Shown here: positions 1 to 8,293 of the stretch, piece by piece | Layout of the letters: each line of letters begins with the position of its first letter | Numbering within the stretch: the stretch's first letter is position 1 | Assembly: GCA_003222085.1 (NCBI GenBank) | Contig: QHUK01000003.1 | Location: 62,001 to 126,000 of the forward strand | Direction: 5' to 3' | Length of the DNA: 64,000 nucleotides | DNA from: Gemmatimonadota bacterium | GTDB lineage: Bacteria > Gemmatimonadota > Gemmatimonadetes > Gemmatimonadales > GWC2-71-9 | The notes under the pieces: generated by a model | Database searches by the model: none | Seen by the model: the letters and a program-made list of their open reading frames with translations, nothing else | What the model was told of the DNA's origin: nothing | Made by a program: the position numbers and the translations under genes

Positions 1-912
1 GACACGACCCGGCAGGTCGTGTACGACGTGGAGAGCGGCCAGACGCTCGCGGACGCGCTGCGCAAGCATCCCAAGGCGTTCAGCGATCTGTACGTCAACA
101 TGGTCGCGGCGGGCGAGGCCGGCGGTATCCTCGACACGATTCTGGTCCGCCTCGCCGAGTTCCTCGAGAAGAACGACGCGATCGTGCGCAAGGTCAAAGG
201 CGCGATGATCTATCCGTGCGTCATCCTGTCGGTGGCGGTCATCGCGATTGCGGTGCTGCTCATCTTCGTCATCCCGACCTTCCAGAACATGTTCGCGTCC
301 GTGAACCTGCAGCTGCCGTTGCCGACGCGCATTGTGATCGGCGCCAGCCACACGCTCACGCAGTACTGGTGGCTCATCCTCGGTGTCATCGCGGGCTCCC
401 TCTTCGCCCTGAATAGCTATTACAAGACCGCGCCGGGGCGCCTCCAGATCGATACGCTACTGCTCAAGACGCCCGTGCTGGGCGACGTGCTCCGCAAGGC
501 GGCTGTGTCGCGGTTCACCCGCACCCTCGGCACCCTGATCTCGTCGGGCGTGTCGATCCTGGACGGCCTCGAGATCACGGCGCGCACGGCGGGCAACATG
601 GTGATTCACAACGCGGTGATGGAGTCGCGGGCCTCGATCGCCGGTGGCGAGACGATCGCGGCCCCGCTCGCCAAGTCCAAGGTGTTCCCGCCGATGGTGA
701 TCTCGATGATCTCCGTGGGCGAGCAGACCGGCGGCATGGACGAGATGCTCTCGAAAATCGCCGACTTCTACGACGACGAGGTGGACGCCGCCGTGAGCGC
801 CCTGCTCTCCCTCATGGAGCCGATCATGATCGTAGTGCTGGGCGTGATCGTCGGCGGCATGGTCATCGCCATGTACCTGCCGATCTTCGACATGGTGAAC
901 GCGGTGCAATAG
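1..912 (+). CDS. pilC: PilC, type IV pilus inner-membrane platform protein (5' end outside window)
   Basis: The reading frame is open from base 1, so the listed start at 19 is only an internal GTG and the real gene begins upstream. PilC is the polytopic platform on which the PilB/PilT motors act. What is visible is the end of the first T2SSF domain (motif VAAGEAGGILD), a hydrophobic segment with VIPTFQNMF, and a complete second T2SSF domain with the mirrored motif ISVGEQTGGMDEML near the C-terminus, followed by a last membrane helix ending in YLPIFDMV. This duplicated GE.(S/T)G layout is typical of PilC/GspF. Its place at the head of a pilS/pilR/pilA/pilMNOPQ locus favours PilC over the secretion paralogue GspF. 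It ends 8 bases before the next gene. Confidence 0.95.
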   Translation, partial: DTTRQVVYDVESGQTLADALRKHPKAFSDLYVNMVAAGEAGGILDTILVRLAEFLEKNDAIVRKVKGAMIYPCVILSVAVIAIAVLLIFVIPTFQNMFASVNLQLPLPTRIVIGASHTLTQYWWLILGVIAGSLFALNSYYKTAPGRLQIDTLLLKTPVLGDVLRKAAVSRFTRTLGTLISSGVSILDGLEITARTAGNMVIHNAVMESRASIAGGETIAAPLAKSKVFPPMVISMISVGEQTGGMDEMLSKIADFYDDEVDAAVSALLSLMEPIMIVVLGVIVGGMVIAMYLPIFDMVNAVQ

Positions 913-920
913 CGCCGCAG

Positions 921-2111
921 ATGATCGCCCCCGATCCCCTAAGCCCCGCCGACGCGAGGGAGCCGAGGCCGGCGCGCACGGGCACGCTGCGCCACGACAC
1001 CGTCCCGATGCGCCTGTACCACGAAGCCAAGCGGCTCGGTGCCTGGGACCCGCGCAGTCTCGACCTGCGGCGCGACATGGAGGAGTGGGCTCGCTTCAGT
1101 GTCGCCGAGCGCGACGTGCTGCTGCGCCTCACCGTGCTGTTCCAGGCCGCGGAAGAGAGCATGACGCGCGACCTCCTGCCGCTCATCATGGCCGTGGTGC
1201 GCGAAGCGCGCCTCGAGGAGCAGTTGTTCCTCACCACCTTCCTCGCGGACGAAGCGAAGCACACCGAGTTCTTCCGGCGCGTGCTCGACGAAATCTGCCG
1301 TCAGTCCGGAGACCTCCAGCGCTATCAGACGCCGAGCTTCCGACGTCTCTTCGCCGAGCGGCTCCCCGACGCCATGCACCGGCTCCTCGCCGATCCGTCC
1401 CCGGCCGCCCAGGCCGAGGCGCTCGTCACCTACAGCCTGGTGGGCGAAGGGGTGCTCGGCGACGCGGGCTATCATCTCTTCTCGACCGCCCTCGCACGCG
1501 GTGACTCGATGCCCGGCTTCCGGGAGGGTCTCACGCACTCACAGGCCGACGAAGATCGGCACATGGCCTACGGCCTGTTCGTCTTGTCCCGGCTGGTGGC
1601 CGAAGCCCCGGAGGTGTGGAGCGCGGTGAGCCAGCGGATGGAAGAGCTCCTGCCGCTCACGCTCGGTATTGTGAGCGAGTTTTTCGAAGCCTACGACCCC
1701 ATGCCATTCGGGCTCTCGCTCGACGACACGGTCCAGGATGCGATCGCCCGCTTCGCGAGCCGGTGGGCGGCTCTGGAGGGCGCGCGCGCGCAAGGGAAGG
1801 CGCTCGCAGGCGCGGTGGGTACCGAGCGGACCATCCGCGACCTGCTGGGATGGGTGGGCGAACAGCTGCAGCCGGCGCCGATCGAAGTGCGGCGGGAAGT
1901 CTCGAGTCCCGTCTACACCTTCCAGATCGGCCTGCCCCTGGGTGCGTCGGCGCTGTTGATCACGCAGGAGGTGCTCGCGCAGCATACGTCCACGGACGTG
2001 ATTGCGGCGCTGCGCGCGAACCGTGTCCCGGAGCGGCTGCGGGCGGGTGGCCGGACACGGCTGACCCGCCTGAGCGCCCGGGGCAAGATCATCGTCCAGC
2101 CACCCGAATGA
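921..2111 (+). CDS. R2-like ligand-binding oxidase (R2lox-type ferritin-superfamily protein) with C-terminal extension
   Basis: A 396-residue ferritin-like protein. The six metal ligands of R2lox/ribonucleotide reductase R2 can be read with exact R2lox spacing: E78, E111, H114, E176, E211 and H214, in contexts AAEESM, DEAKH, VGEG and DEDRH. Y171, five residues before E176, matches the tyrosine that R2lox cross-links to a valine. The valine position, three residues after the first ligand, is methionine here (M81). R2lox proteins assemble a Mn/Fe cofactor and oxidise an unknown, probably lipid-like, ligand. They are usually about 300 residues, so the last 95 residues are an extra domain I do not recognise. 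The gene follows pilC by 8 bases, but a functional link to pili is not evident. Start taken as ATG 921. Ribonucleotide reductase beta subunit is the main alternative annotation and is less likely, because no alpha subunit is nearby. Confidence 0.82.
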   Translation: MIAPDPLSPADAREPRPARTGTLRHDTVPMRLYHEAKRLGAWDPRSLDLRRDMEEWARFSVAERDVLLRLTVLFQAAEESMTRDLLPLIMAVVREARLEEQLFLTTFLADEAKHTEFFRRVLDEICRQSGDLQRYQTPSFRRLFAERLPDAMHRLLADPSPAAQAEALVTYSLVGEGVLGDAGYHLFSTALARGDSMPGFREGLTHSQADEDRHMAYGLFVLSRLVAEAPEVWSAVSQRMEELLPLTLGIVSEFFEAYDPMPFGLSLDDTVQDAIARFASRWAALEGARAQGKALAGAVGTERTIRDLLGWVGEQLQPAPIEVRREVSSPVYTFQIGLPLGASALLITQEVLAQHTSTDVIAALRANRVPERLRAGGRTRLTRLSARGKIIVQPPE

Positions 2112-2124
2112 GGTCGGATCCCGC

Positions 2125-2721
2125 CTAGGGACCCGACGCCGCTCCCGCGAAACCCGAGAGCTCGACCCACTGGCGCGGGAACCGCGGCAGAAACTTCACG
2201 TGTCGGTTGATCACCGCCTGGACGCGGCGCCACCAGCAGAGGACCGGCTGAGGCGCTCGACCCACGCTCACCACCGCGAAGGGAATCGAGTCCGCCACCA
2301 CCGTCCGCAGGTCCGGCTGGCTGAGCGAGCAGAGATCCTCCGGCGTCCGCACGCCGAAGCTCGAGTCGGGCCCCACCCAAGGATGGTTGTGCCACACGGC
2401 GAGCGTGCCGGTCGGCGGGCAGGGAAACGGCGTGACGGCGTCCACGGTCGAGTGCACGATGTCCGGCATCGTGAATTCCCTCACCAGCGCCGTGTCTCCC
2501 ACGACCGTGCCCTGCAGGCACAGCACCACTTCCCGGTCGAGACCGGCGGCCAAGAGACTGAGACGCCGCAGCAGCGACGGAGCAAGCACCAAGCGTTTCA
2601 GGGGTTGGGAATTGAGGATCGCAGAGTCGGCCGGGGTCAGCGCGGCCTGGCCCGCCGCGCGACCGGGAGCCGCCAGCGCTCCGACCATCAGCCACACCGT
2701 GATAGACACCGCGCGCCGCAT
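2125..2721 (-). CDS. exported JAMM/MPN-like protein of unknown function
   Basis: A 198-residue protein read on the minus strand. I place the start at the ATG that gives MRRAVSITVWLMVGALAAPG, a clear signal peptide; the longer ORF upstream lies in repeat DNA. The mature part contains WHNHP followed about ten residues later by RTPEDL, resembling the metal-binding HxHP...(S/T)xxD of JAMM/MPN peptidases and RadC-like proteins. A glutamate upstream in VREFTMPD could be the catalytic acid. JAMM enzymes are zinc isopeptidases or amidases; an exported bacterial one could act on cell-wall or surface peptides, but the similarity is only motif-level. It is convergent with the R2lox gene (13 bases between the two stops) and divergent from pilS. 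Confidence 0.6.
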   Translation of the reverse strand: MRRAVSITVWLMVGALAAPGRAAGQAALTPADSAILNSQPLKRLVLAPSLLRRLSLLAAGLDREVVLCLQGTVVGDTALVREFTMPDIVHSTVDAVTPFPCPPTGTLAVWHNHPWVGPDSSFGVRTPEDLCSLSQPDLRTVVADSIPFAVVSVGRAPQPVLCWWRRVQAVINRHVKFLPRFPRQWVELSGFAGAASGP

Positions 2722-2805
2722 GTCCCTACACAATAGCGACTCGGGGCGCAGGAACGCCGCCGGCGCTCGTGCTCTTGCACTTTGCCACACCGTCAACAAT
2801 AGTTC

Positions 2806-2929
2806 CAAGCCGCAAGCCGCAAGCCGCAGAGGGTGTAACTTGCGGTTCCCTTGGGGCTTACGCCTTTCGGCTTGCACCCTGTCTTCAGAGGGGACGTCCT
2901 TACGGCTTACGACTTTCGGCTTGCGGCTG
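2806..2929. repeat. heptamer array with inverted arm, between the JAMM-like gene and pilS
   Basis: Three tandem copies of AAGCCGC are followed by a spacer and then inverted, degenerate copies (GGCTTACG, GGCTTGC, GGCTTGCGG), so the whole 120 bases could fold into a long imperfect hairpin. It ends five bases before the pilS ATG and fills most of the intergenic space. The same architecture with a different heptamer occurs at 17505 and 36621. No promoter was recognised inside it. Confidence 0.7.
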
Positions 2930-2933
2930 TCTC

Positions 2934-4595
2934 ATGACCTGGCTGACGGGTGACCGGCGGGGTTCGGTCCTCCCGACCCCGCAGAGTCTGCTGCGGTCGG
3001 TGTACGCGGGACGGCTGTGCGTCGCCATCGCGATCTACCTGACCGCGGCGCTCAAGTTTGCGGTCGCGGGTCCCCTGGACGTGCTCGTCACGTCGTTCCT
3101 GCTGGTCGCGGCAGTCGTGGTGACCATCGCCTCCTACTGGTACACCCACATCTCGCGTCGCCCGCCCGGCCGGTCGTTCCTGTACGGGCAGGCGCTGTTC
3201 GACGTCGCGCTGATCACTACGGTGGTGCACATCACGGGCGGTCCGCAGAGCGACCTGACGCCGCTGTACGTGCCGCTGATCGCGGTGACGGCGGTGCTGA
3301 TGCCGCCGGCGAGCACGGGCTTGATCACGGCGCTGGTCGGGATCGTCTACTTCGCGGACGTGTTCTTCGGGCACACCACGCCGATGACCGCGCAGGTCGG
3401 GCTGCAGCTGCTGGTGTTCGCCGCGGTGGCGGCGGTGACCGCCTATTTCTCGAGCCGGGTGTCGGTGATGGGGGCGGAGCGGGAGGCCCTGGCGGGAGAG
3501 CTGCGCCAGGCCCGACTGGAAGCGGCGGACGTGCTGCGCAGCGTCCCGACGGGCATCGTGACGGTCGATCAGGGGGGCCACCTGTTGTACTGCAACCCGG
3601 CGGCGGAGCAGATCCTCGGGTTCAAGGAGCGTCAGTGGCGGGGGCGCCCGATCATGCCGGAGTTCGCGAAGATCGCCCCCGAGTTCTGGGCCGCGATCAC
3701 GGCGACGGCGCGGCGGGGCGTGCGGGCGATGCGCGTGGAAGCCACGGTGCGACGTCCCGATCGCACCTTCCCGATCGGCGTGACGACCACGACCCTGGAC
3801 GTCGAGCCGGCGGGCGAGCCCCGGGTCACCGCGATCTTCACCGACATCTCGGACTCGAAGCGGCTCGAGGAGCTCCACCTGCGCGCGGAACGGCTCGAGG
3901 CGGTGGCGGAGCTGTCGGCGAGCCTGGCACACGAGATCAAGAACCCGCTCGCGTCGATCCGCTCGTCGGTGGAGCAGCTGGGGCGCGCGAAACGCGTGAA
4001 CGCCGACGAGAAGTTCCTGACGTCGCTCGTGGTACGCGAGAGCGACCGGCTGTCGCGTCTGCTCTCGGAGTTTCTCGACTTCTCCCGCGTGCGCGCCACC
4101 GAGTGCCGGCCGCTCGACCTGCGCACCGTCGCGGCCGCCGCGATCCGCCTCGTGCGCGAGCACCCGGACTGCCCCGAGGACGCGGTGATCGATCTCACGG
4201 GCGACGCGACCCCGATGGAAGGCGACGAGGACCTGTTGCATCGCGTGGTGTCGAATCTGGTGCTGAACGCCGTTCAGGCTACCGGCAAGGGCGCGCGGGT
4301 CGAGGTGCGCACCGGGCGGCCCGCCTCCCACGAGTTGCCGGGGGGCGCCGGCATCGAGAGCCCAGTCTCCCTGGCCGTGAGCGACAACGGCCCGGGCATC
4401 CCCGAGGGCCTGCGTGCCCGCCTGTTCGAGCCGTTCGTGACGGGTCGGGTGGGCGGTACCGGCCTCGGCCTCGCCATCGTGCAGCGCGCGGTGGACGCGC
4501 ACCGCGGCCTGGTGCTCGTGGACTCCACGCCGGGGCATGGCACCACGTTTACCGTCTATTTCCCCGCCGCCCGCAGAAAGGAGGAGGCAGCATGA
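2934..4595 (+). CDS. pilS: PilS-like membrane sensor histidine kinase
   Basis: A 553-residue kinase. The first 180 residues form about six hydrophobic segments with short loops, as in PilS. A PAS domain follows (around 200-310, including VLRSVPTGIVTVDQ), then the dimerisation/phosphoacceptor helix LAHEIKNPLAS with H333. The ATPase domain carries the N box NLVLNAVQAT, the G1 box SDNGPGIPEG and the G2 box GGTGLGLAIV. It would phosphorylate the response regulator encoded just downstream. I prefer ATG 2934 to the track start at 2769, because the upstream part is repeat DNA with no domain content. In PilS the membrane part is thought to sense pilin in the membrane; that role is inferred here. The gene ends in a strong AAGGAGGAGG stretch and ATGA. 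Confidence 0.88.
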   Translation: MTWLTGDRRGSVLPTPQSLLRSVYAGRLCVAIAIYLTAALKFAVAGPLDVLVTSFLLVAAVVVTIASYWYTHISRRPPGRSFLYGQALFDVALITTVVHITGGPQSDLTPLYVPLIAVTAVLMPPASTGLITALVGIVYFADVFFGHTTPMTAQVGLQLLVFAAVAAVTAYFSSRVSVMGAEREALAGELRQARLEAADVLRSVPTGIVTVDQGGHLLYCNPAAEQILGFKERQWRGRPIMPEFAKIAPEFWAAITATARRGVRAMRVEATVRRPDRTFPIGVTTTTLDVEPAGEPRVTAIFTDISDSKRLEELHLRAERLEAVAELSASLAHEIKNPLASIRSSVEQLGRAKRVNADEKFLTSLVVRESDRLSRLLSEFLDFSRVRATECRPLDLRTVAAAAIRLVREHPDCPEDAVIDLTGDATPMEGDEDLLHRVVSNLVLNAVQATGKGARVEVRTGRPASHELPGGAGIESPVSLAVSDNGPGIPEGLRARLFEPFVTGRVGGTGLGLAIVQRAVDAHRGLVLVDSTPGHGTTFTVYFPAARRKEEAA

Positions 4596-4636
4596 GGGGC
4601 GCGAGTGAACTCGCGGTATGGGAGGAGCCCGCATGA
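4592..4636 (+). CDS. possible 14-residue coupling peptide between pilS and pilR
   Basis: An ATG sits in an ATGA overlap with the pilS stop and is preceded by AAGGAGGAGG at good spacing. The frame reads [14 protein letters not shown] and stops at a TGA that overlaps the pilR ATG (again ATGA). It is too short for the ORF track in its own right. The hairpin CGCGAGTGAACTCGCG lies inside it. It may serve only to carry ribosomes across the hairpin to pilR. There is no evidence for a functional peptide. Confidence 0.35.
   Translation: MRGASELAVWEEPA
4600..4616. repeat. 17-base hairpin shared with the cruciform repeat at 40657
   Basis: CGCGAGTGAACTCGCGG is identical to bases 40657-40673. Here it stands alone as a six-base-pair stem between the pilS and pilR frames, so ribosomes or RNA polymerase must cross it. 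Confidence 0.75.
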
Positions 4637-6045
4637 GTAACCAGCCGTCGATTCTCGTGGTGGACGACGAGATGGGGATCCTGGACGTGCTCCGGATCCT
4701 GTTGAAGGGGGAAGGGTTCGATGTCACCACCGCCCAGGGCGGGAAAGCCGGGCTCGAGGCGCTGAAGGGGGACCCGCCCGACATCGTGCTCACGGACATC
4801 AAGATGCCGGGGGTCTCGGGCACCGAGATCCTCGCCGCGGTGCGCGACCAGGACCCGGAGACCCCCGTCATCCTGATGACCGCCCAGGCGTCGCTCCAGA
4901 GTGCGATCCAGGCGGTGAACCAGGGCGCGTTCTACTACATCCAGAAGCCGTTCTCGAACGACGACCTGGTCGCGATTTGCCGGCGCGCGGCGGAGCAGCG
5001 ACTCCTCAAGGCCGAGAACAAGCAGCTCAAGCAGGAGATCCGGCGGCGCGAGCGCTCCGGGCTCGTGAAGCCGCTGGGCAAATCCCGCACGTTCCAGGAG
5101 GTCCTGAAGCTCGCCGAGCAGGTGGCGCCGACCGAGAGCACGGTGCTCATCCAGGGCGAGTCGGGCACCGGCAAGGAGGTCATCGCGCGCTACATCCACG
5201 AGCTGTCCGGTCGCGCGGAGGGTGGGTTCTTTTCACTCAACTGCGGCGCGCTGCCGGAGAGCCTCCTCGAATCGGAGCTGTTCGGGCACGTCAAGGGCTC
5301 GTTCACGGGCGCGGTACGGGACAAGCAGGGCCTGTTCGCCGCGGCGCGCGGCGGCACCTTCTTCCTGGACGAGATCGGCGAGATGTCGCCCGCCACCCAG
5401 GTGAAGCTGCTGCGCGTGCTGCAGGAGCGGGAAGCGATCCCGGTGGGCGGCACCGAGGCCATTCCGGTAGACGTCCGCGTCGTGGCGGCCACCAATCGCG
5501 ACTTGGAGGACGACATCAAGCGCGGTCGCTTCCGCACCGACCTCTATTACCGGCTGAACGTGATCGCCATCCACCTGCCGCCGCTCCGCGAGCGGCGCGA
5601 CGACATCCAGATCTTGTGGGAGGAGTTCCTGAGTCGCATCGCGAAGGAGCGCGAGGAGCAGCCGAAGGCGCTCGCGCAGGACGCGAAGGACGCGCTGCTC
5701 GCGTACGACTGGCCCGGCAACGTCCGCGAGCTCGAGAACGCGCTCGAGCGGGCGGTGGTGCTCAGCAAGGCAACGACCATCGACCTGGCGGCCCTGCCCG
5801 ACAAGCTGACGGAGCGCCGCGCCGAGCCGCTGGTCGCGGAGCGGCCGCACGCGAACCCCACGCTCGACGTGATCGAGCGCGCCTACATCACCTGGGTGCT
5901 CCAGAGCGAGGGTGGCAACAAGACCCGCGCGGCCGAGGTGCTCGGTATCGATCCCTCCACGCTGTATCGCAAGCTGAGCCGGTACGAGGGGGGAGGGGCC
6001 GCCGCGGCGTCGGATCAAGGCGATCAAGGCGGGTCGGGGCGCTAG
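4633..6045 (+). CDS. pilR: PilR-like sigma-54 response regulator
   Basis: A 470-residue NtrC-family activator. The receiver domain has the acidic pair in VVDDE and phosphoacceptor D55 in LTDIKMPG. The AAA+ domain has Walker A GESGTGKE, the sigma-54 contact loop as GSFTGA, Walker [11 protein letters not shown] and the R-finger region LYYRLNV. A Fis-type helix-turn-helix ends the protein ([20 protein letters not shown]). The serine in GSFTGA, instead of the usual alanine, is what I recall in PilR of Pseudomonas, which supports the name. Start chosen at the second ATG because GGAGGAG lies just before it; the first, five codons earlier, has none. It probably activates the -24/-12 promoters at 15797 and 22127. 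Confidence 0.9.
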   Translation: MSNQPSILVVDDEMGILDVLRILLKGEGFDVTTAQGGKAGLEALKGDPPDIVLTDIKMPGVSGTEILAAVRDQDPETPVILMTAQASLQSAIQAVNQGAFYYIQKPFSNDDLVAICRRAAEQRLLKAENKQLKQEIRRRERSGLVKPLGKSRTFQEVLKLAEQVAPTESTVLIQGESGTGKEVIARYIHELSGRAEGGFFSLNCGALPESLLESELFGHVKGSFTGAVRDKQGLFAAARGGTFFLDEIGEMSPATQVKLLRVLQEREAIPVGGTEAIPVDVRVVAATNRDLEDDIKRGRFRTDLYYRLNVIAIHLPPLRERRDDIQILWEEFLSRIAKEREEQPKALAQDAKDALLAYDWPGNVRELENALERAVVLSKATTIDLAALPDKLTERRAEPLVAERPHANPTLDVIERAYITWVLQSEGGNKTRAAEVLGIDPSTLYRKLSRYEGGGAAAASDQGDQGGSGR

Positions 6046-7563
6046 GTGCGGGCCGACTCGCGCCCCGTTCGCGTCGCCGTCGTGGCGGTGGTCGCCGCGG
6101 CGGCGCTCGTCCCCGTCTGGGCTTCCCCCGTTCTGGTGACCACCGACGGCCCGAGCCACGTGTACAACGCGCTCGTGGCGGACGCCGTCTTGTCCGAACG
6201 GGCGCCGTACGCCCGCTACCTGGAGTTCGACCGCGACTGGACGCGCCCCGACCGGACGGCGCAGTTCCTGCTCATGGGCTTGGGGCGGGTGGTGGGCTTT
6301 GAGACGGCCGAGCGGGTGGTCTTCACGCTGGCCGTCGTCGCGACGCTCGCCGGATTCCTTGCGCTGCTCGTGCGCTCCCATGGTGGGCAGGGAGGCGCGC
6401 CGTTGGTCGCGCTGGCGCCGGCCGCTGGGTGGCTGGCGCAGACGTGGTTCGTTTGGATGGGCTTCTACGACTTCGCGCTGTCACTCGCGCTCTACGCCGC
6501 ACTGCTGCTCGTGCTCGAGCGGGAGCCGACGCCGCGCAACCGGCTCCTGGCGCAGGCGGTCTTCGCCGGCCTCTACTTGACCCACTTCCTGACGTTCGCC
6601 GTGGGAGCGGGGCTCGCGCTCGCGGTACCCGCGTGGCGGGCCCTCAGCCGTCGCGGGCGCTGGCAGGACGTTGCGGTGGCGGCGCCCGCCCTCGTCCTGT
6701 TGCTCCTGGAGCTGGGCAGCGGCGGTACGGGGACCGGGGCGCTGCGGCCGGCCGACGCCTGGCTCGGCGGGCGGGGCCTCGTGATCGGCGACTTCGTGGT
6801 GAGCGTCCACGCGCTCGACGCGGTGGCCGGTGTGCTGATCATGGCAGCGGTGTGGTTCGCGCTGGCGCGTCGGCTGCGCGCGGCGCAGCGGGAGGGGCTC
6901 GCGTGTGTGTCCGGGGCGGAGGTCTTCGGGCTGCTCCTCCTGATCCTGTCCGTCGTGGGGCCGGAGCAGGTGGGCGAGGGCGGGTTCGTGGCGATCCGGC
7001 TCCGCTGCCTCGGCGTCATCACCCTCCTGCCTGCCGTCACGGAGGCGCTTGGCACCCTGCGCCCCCGGGCACTCGCCGCATCGGCCGGCGTCCTGTTCGT
7101 CACCCTCGCGGTACACGGCGCCCTCATCGTGCGCGACGCGCGGATCGTCAACCGCAACCTCGCACAACTCGAATCGTTGTTCACCACGGCCCGCGTCCCC
7201 GAAGGCGCGTGGCTGCGCACGCGCTTCATGGTATACCGGCGGGGGCTGTACTCCATCGGCGGGTACTATCACATCGCGGACCGGCTCGCCCTGCGGCATC
7301 GCTACATCGTCCTCGACAACTATGAAGCCCTGTACCACATCTTCTCCGTGGGGTGGCGGACCCGTCCCGACTGGGTCGCGTTCCGACAGTCCATCGAAGG
7401 ACTCACGGTCCGCCTGGTTCCCGGTGACGTGCGCTGGCCCGACGTGCTCTACGTTCTGCACGAGAGCGACCACTCGTTGCAGCCGGCCGATCCGCGGATC
7501 GAAATCGATCCGACCCTCACGGCGGGCCAGTTCGCTTTGACGCCGGTGCGGCGCCGGTCGTGA
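6046..7563 (+). CDS. polytopic membrane protein of unknown function, glycosyltransferase-block member
   Basis: A 505-residue protein starting at a GTG immediately after the pilR stop. The sequence shows about ten hydrophobic stretches separated by short arginine-rich loops, with an early loop containing TTDGPSHVYNA and a long soluble C-terminal part (from about 370) rich in aromatic residues. The loop acid after the first helix and the large C-terminal domain are reminiscent of GT-C-fold glycosyltransferases, but I cannot read a diagnostic motif, so no reaction is assigned. It heads a run of seven genes for sugar or lipid-linked chemistry with tiny gaps or overlaps, which suggests co-transcription from pilR onward. 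Confidence 0.75.
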   Translation: MRADSRPVRVAVVAVVAAAALVPVWASPVLVTTDGPSHVYNALVADAVLSERAPYARYLEFDRDWTRPDRTAQFLLMGLGRVVGFETAERVVFTLAVVATLAGFLALLVRSHGGQGGAPLVALAPAAGWLAQTWFVWMGFYDFALSLALYAALLLVLEREPTPRNRLLAQAVFAGLYLTHFLTFAVGAGLALAVPAWRALSRRGRWQDVAVAAPALVLLLLELGSGGTGTGALRPADAWLGGRGLVIGDFVVSVHALDAVAGVLIMAAVWFALARRLRAAQREGLACVSGAEVFGLLLLILSVVGPEQVGEGGFVAIRLRCLGVITLLPAVTEALGTLRPRALAASAGVLFVTLAVHGALIVRDARIVNRNLAQLESLFTTARVPEGAWLRTRFMVYRRGLYSIGGYYHIADRLALRHRYIVLDNYEALYHIFSVGWRTRPDWVAFRQSIEGLTVRLVPGDVRWPDVLYVLHESDHSLQPADPRIEIDPTLTAGQFALTPVRRRS

Positions 7564-7570
7564 GCAGCGC

Positions 7571-8293
7571 GTGACCCCACCTGTCAGCCGCGACCTGACA
7601 GGCGCCGCGACCCTGGAGCGCATGGCCGCGGCCCCCCGCTATAACCGCTGGATGTTCGACCGGCTGCGCCCGTGGGTGGGGCGCCGGGTGCTCGAGATCG
7701 GGGCCGGGATCGGCAACATGTCGGCGTTCCTGGTCGACCAGACCCGTGTCGAACGCGTCGTGCTGACCGACACCGAGCCCGACTACCTCGGCCGGCTGCG
7801 CGAGCGGTTCGCGCGGCGGTCGCAGGTGTCGGTCGCCGAGCTGCGGTTGCCCGCCGTGAGCCCCGCGCTGGTCGCCGAGCGGCTCGACACGGTGGTCTGC
7901 CTGAACGTCCTCGAGCACATCGAGGACGACCGTGCATCGCTGCGCGCGATGCACGACCTGCTGCAACCCGGCGGGCGGCTCGTGCTCCTCGTGCCGTCGC
8001 TGCGAGCGCTGTACGGCACCCTGGACGAGGCGTTGGGACACTTCCGCCGTTACGTCCCCGCCGAGCTGTCGGAAAAGCTCGGGGCGGCCGGCTTCCGGCT
8101 CCGCCATCTCGAGTATTTCAACCTCGCCGGTGTGCCGGGATGGTGGGTCGCGGGTCGTGTGCTGCGCCGCCGGCTCATTCCCACGGGGGCGCTGCGCTGG
8201 TACGAAGCACTGGTGCCGCTGTTCCGACTGGAGCGGCTCCTTCCCTGGCGGATCGGCCAGTCGCTCATCGCGATCGGGGAGGTGCCGGCCTGA
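7571..8293 (+). CDS. class I SAM-dependent methyltransferase
   Basis: A 240-residue soluble protein. Motif I for S-adenosylmethionine binding is VLEIGAGIGNMS; the acidic end of the second strand is LTDTEPDY; motif IV is VVCLNVLEHIEDD; and GGRLVLLVPS matches the post-motif strand. The later LGHFRRY is common in methyltransferases of polysaccharide and glycolipid clusters. Its stop overlaps the next start (TGATG), so it is translationally coupled to the GT2 gene. A sugar or polyprenyl substrate is likely from context but is not shown by sequence. Start GTG 7571; a later ATG at residue 18 (MAAAPRYNRWMF) is also possible. Confidence 0.85.
   Translation: MTPPVSRDLTGAATLERMAAAPRYNRWMFDRLRPWVGRRVLEIGAGIGNMSAFLVDQTRVERVVLTDTEPDYLGRLRERFARRSQVSVAELRLPAVSPALVAERLDTVVCLNVLEHIEDDRASLRAMHDLLQPGGRLVLLVPSLRALYGTLDEALGHFRRYVPAELSEKLGAAGFRLRHLEYFNLAGVPGWWVAGRVLRRRLIPTGALRWYEALVPLFRLERLLPWRIGQSLIAIGEVPA

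Noticed and set aside
2769-2933. N-terminal extension of pilS in the ORF track
   Set aside because: This part translates the heptamer repeat; the ATG at 2934 begins the membrane domain.
2907-4871. 654-residue ORF on the minus strand
   Set aside because: It lies fully antisense to pilS and the start of pilR, is extremely rich in Arg and His, and shows no domain. Long antisense ORFs are expected at this GC content.
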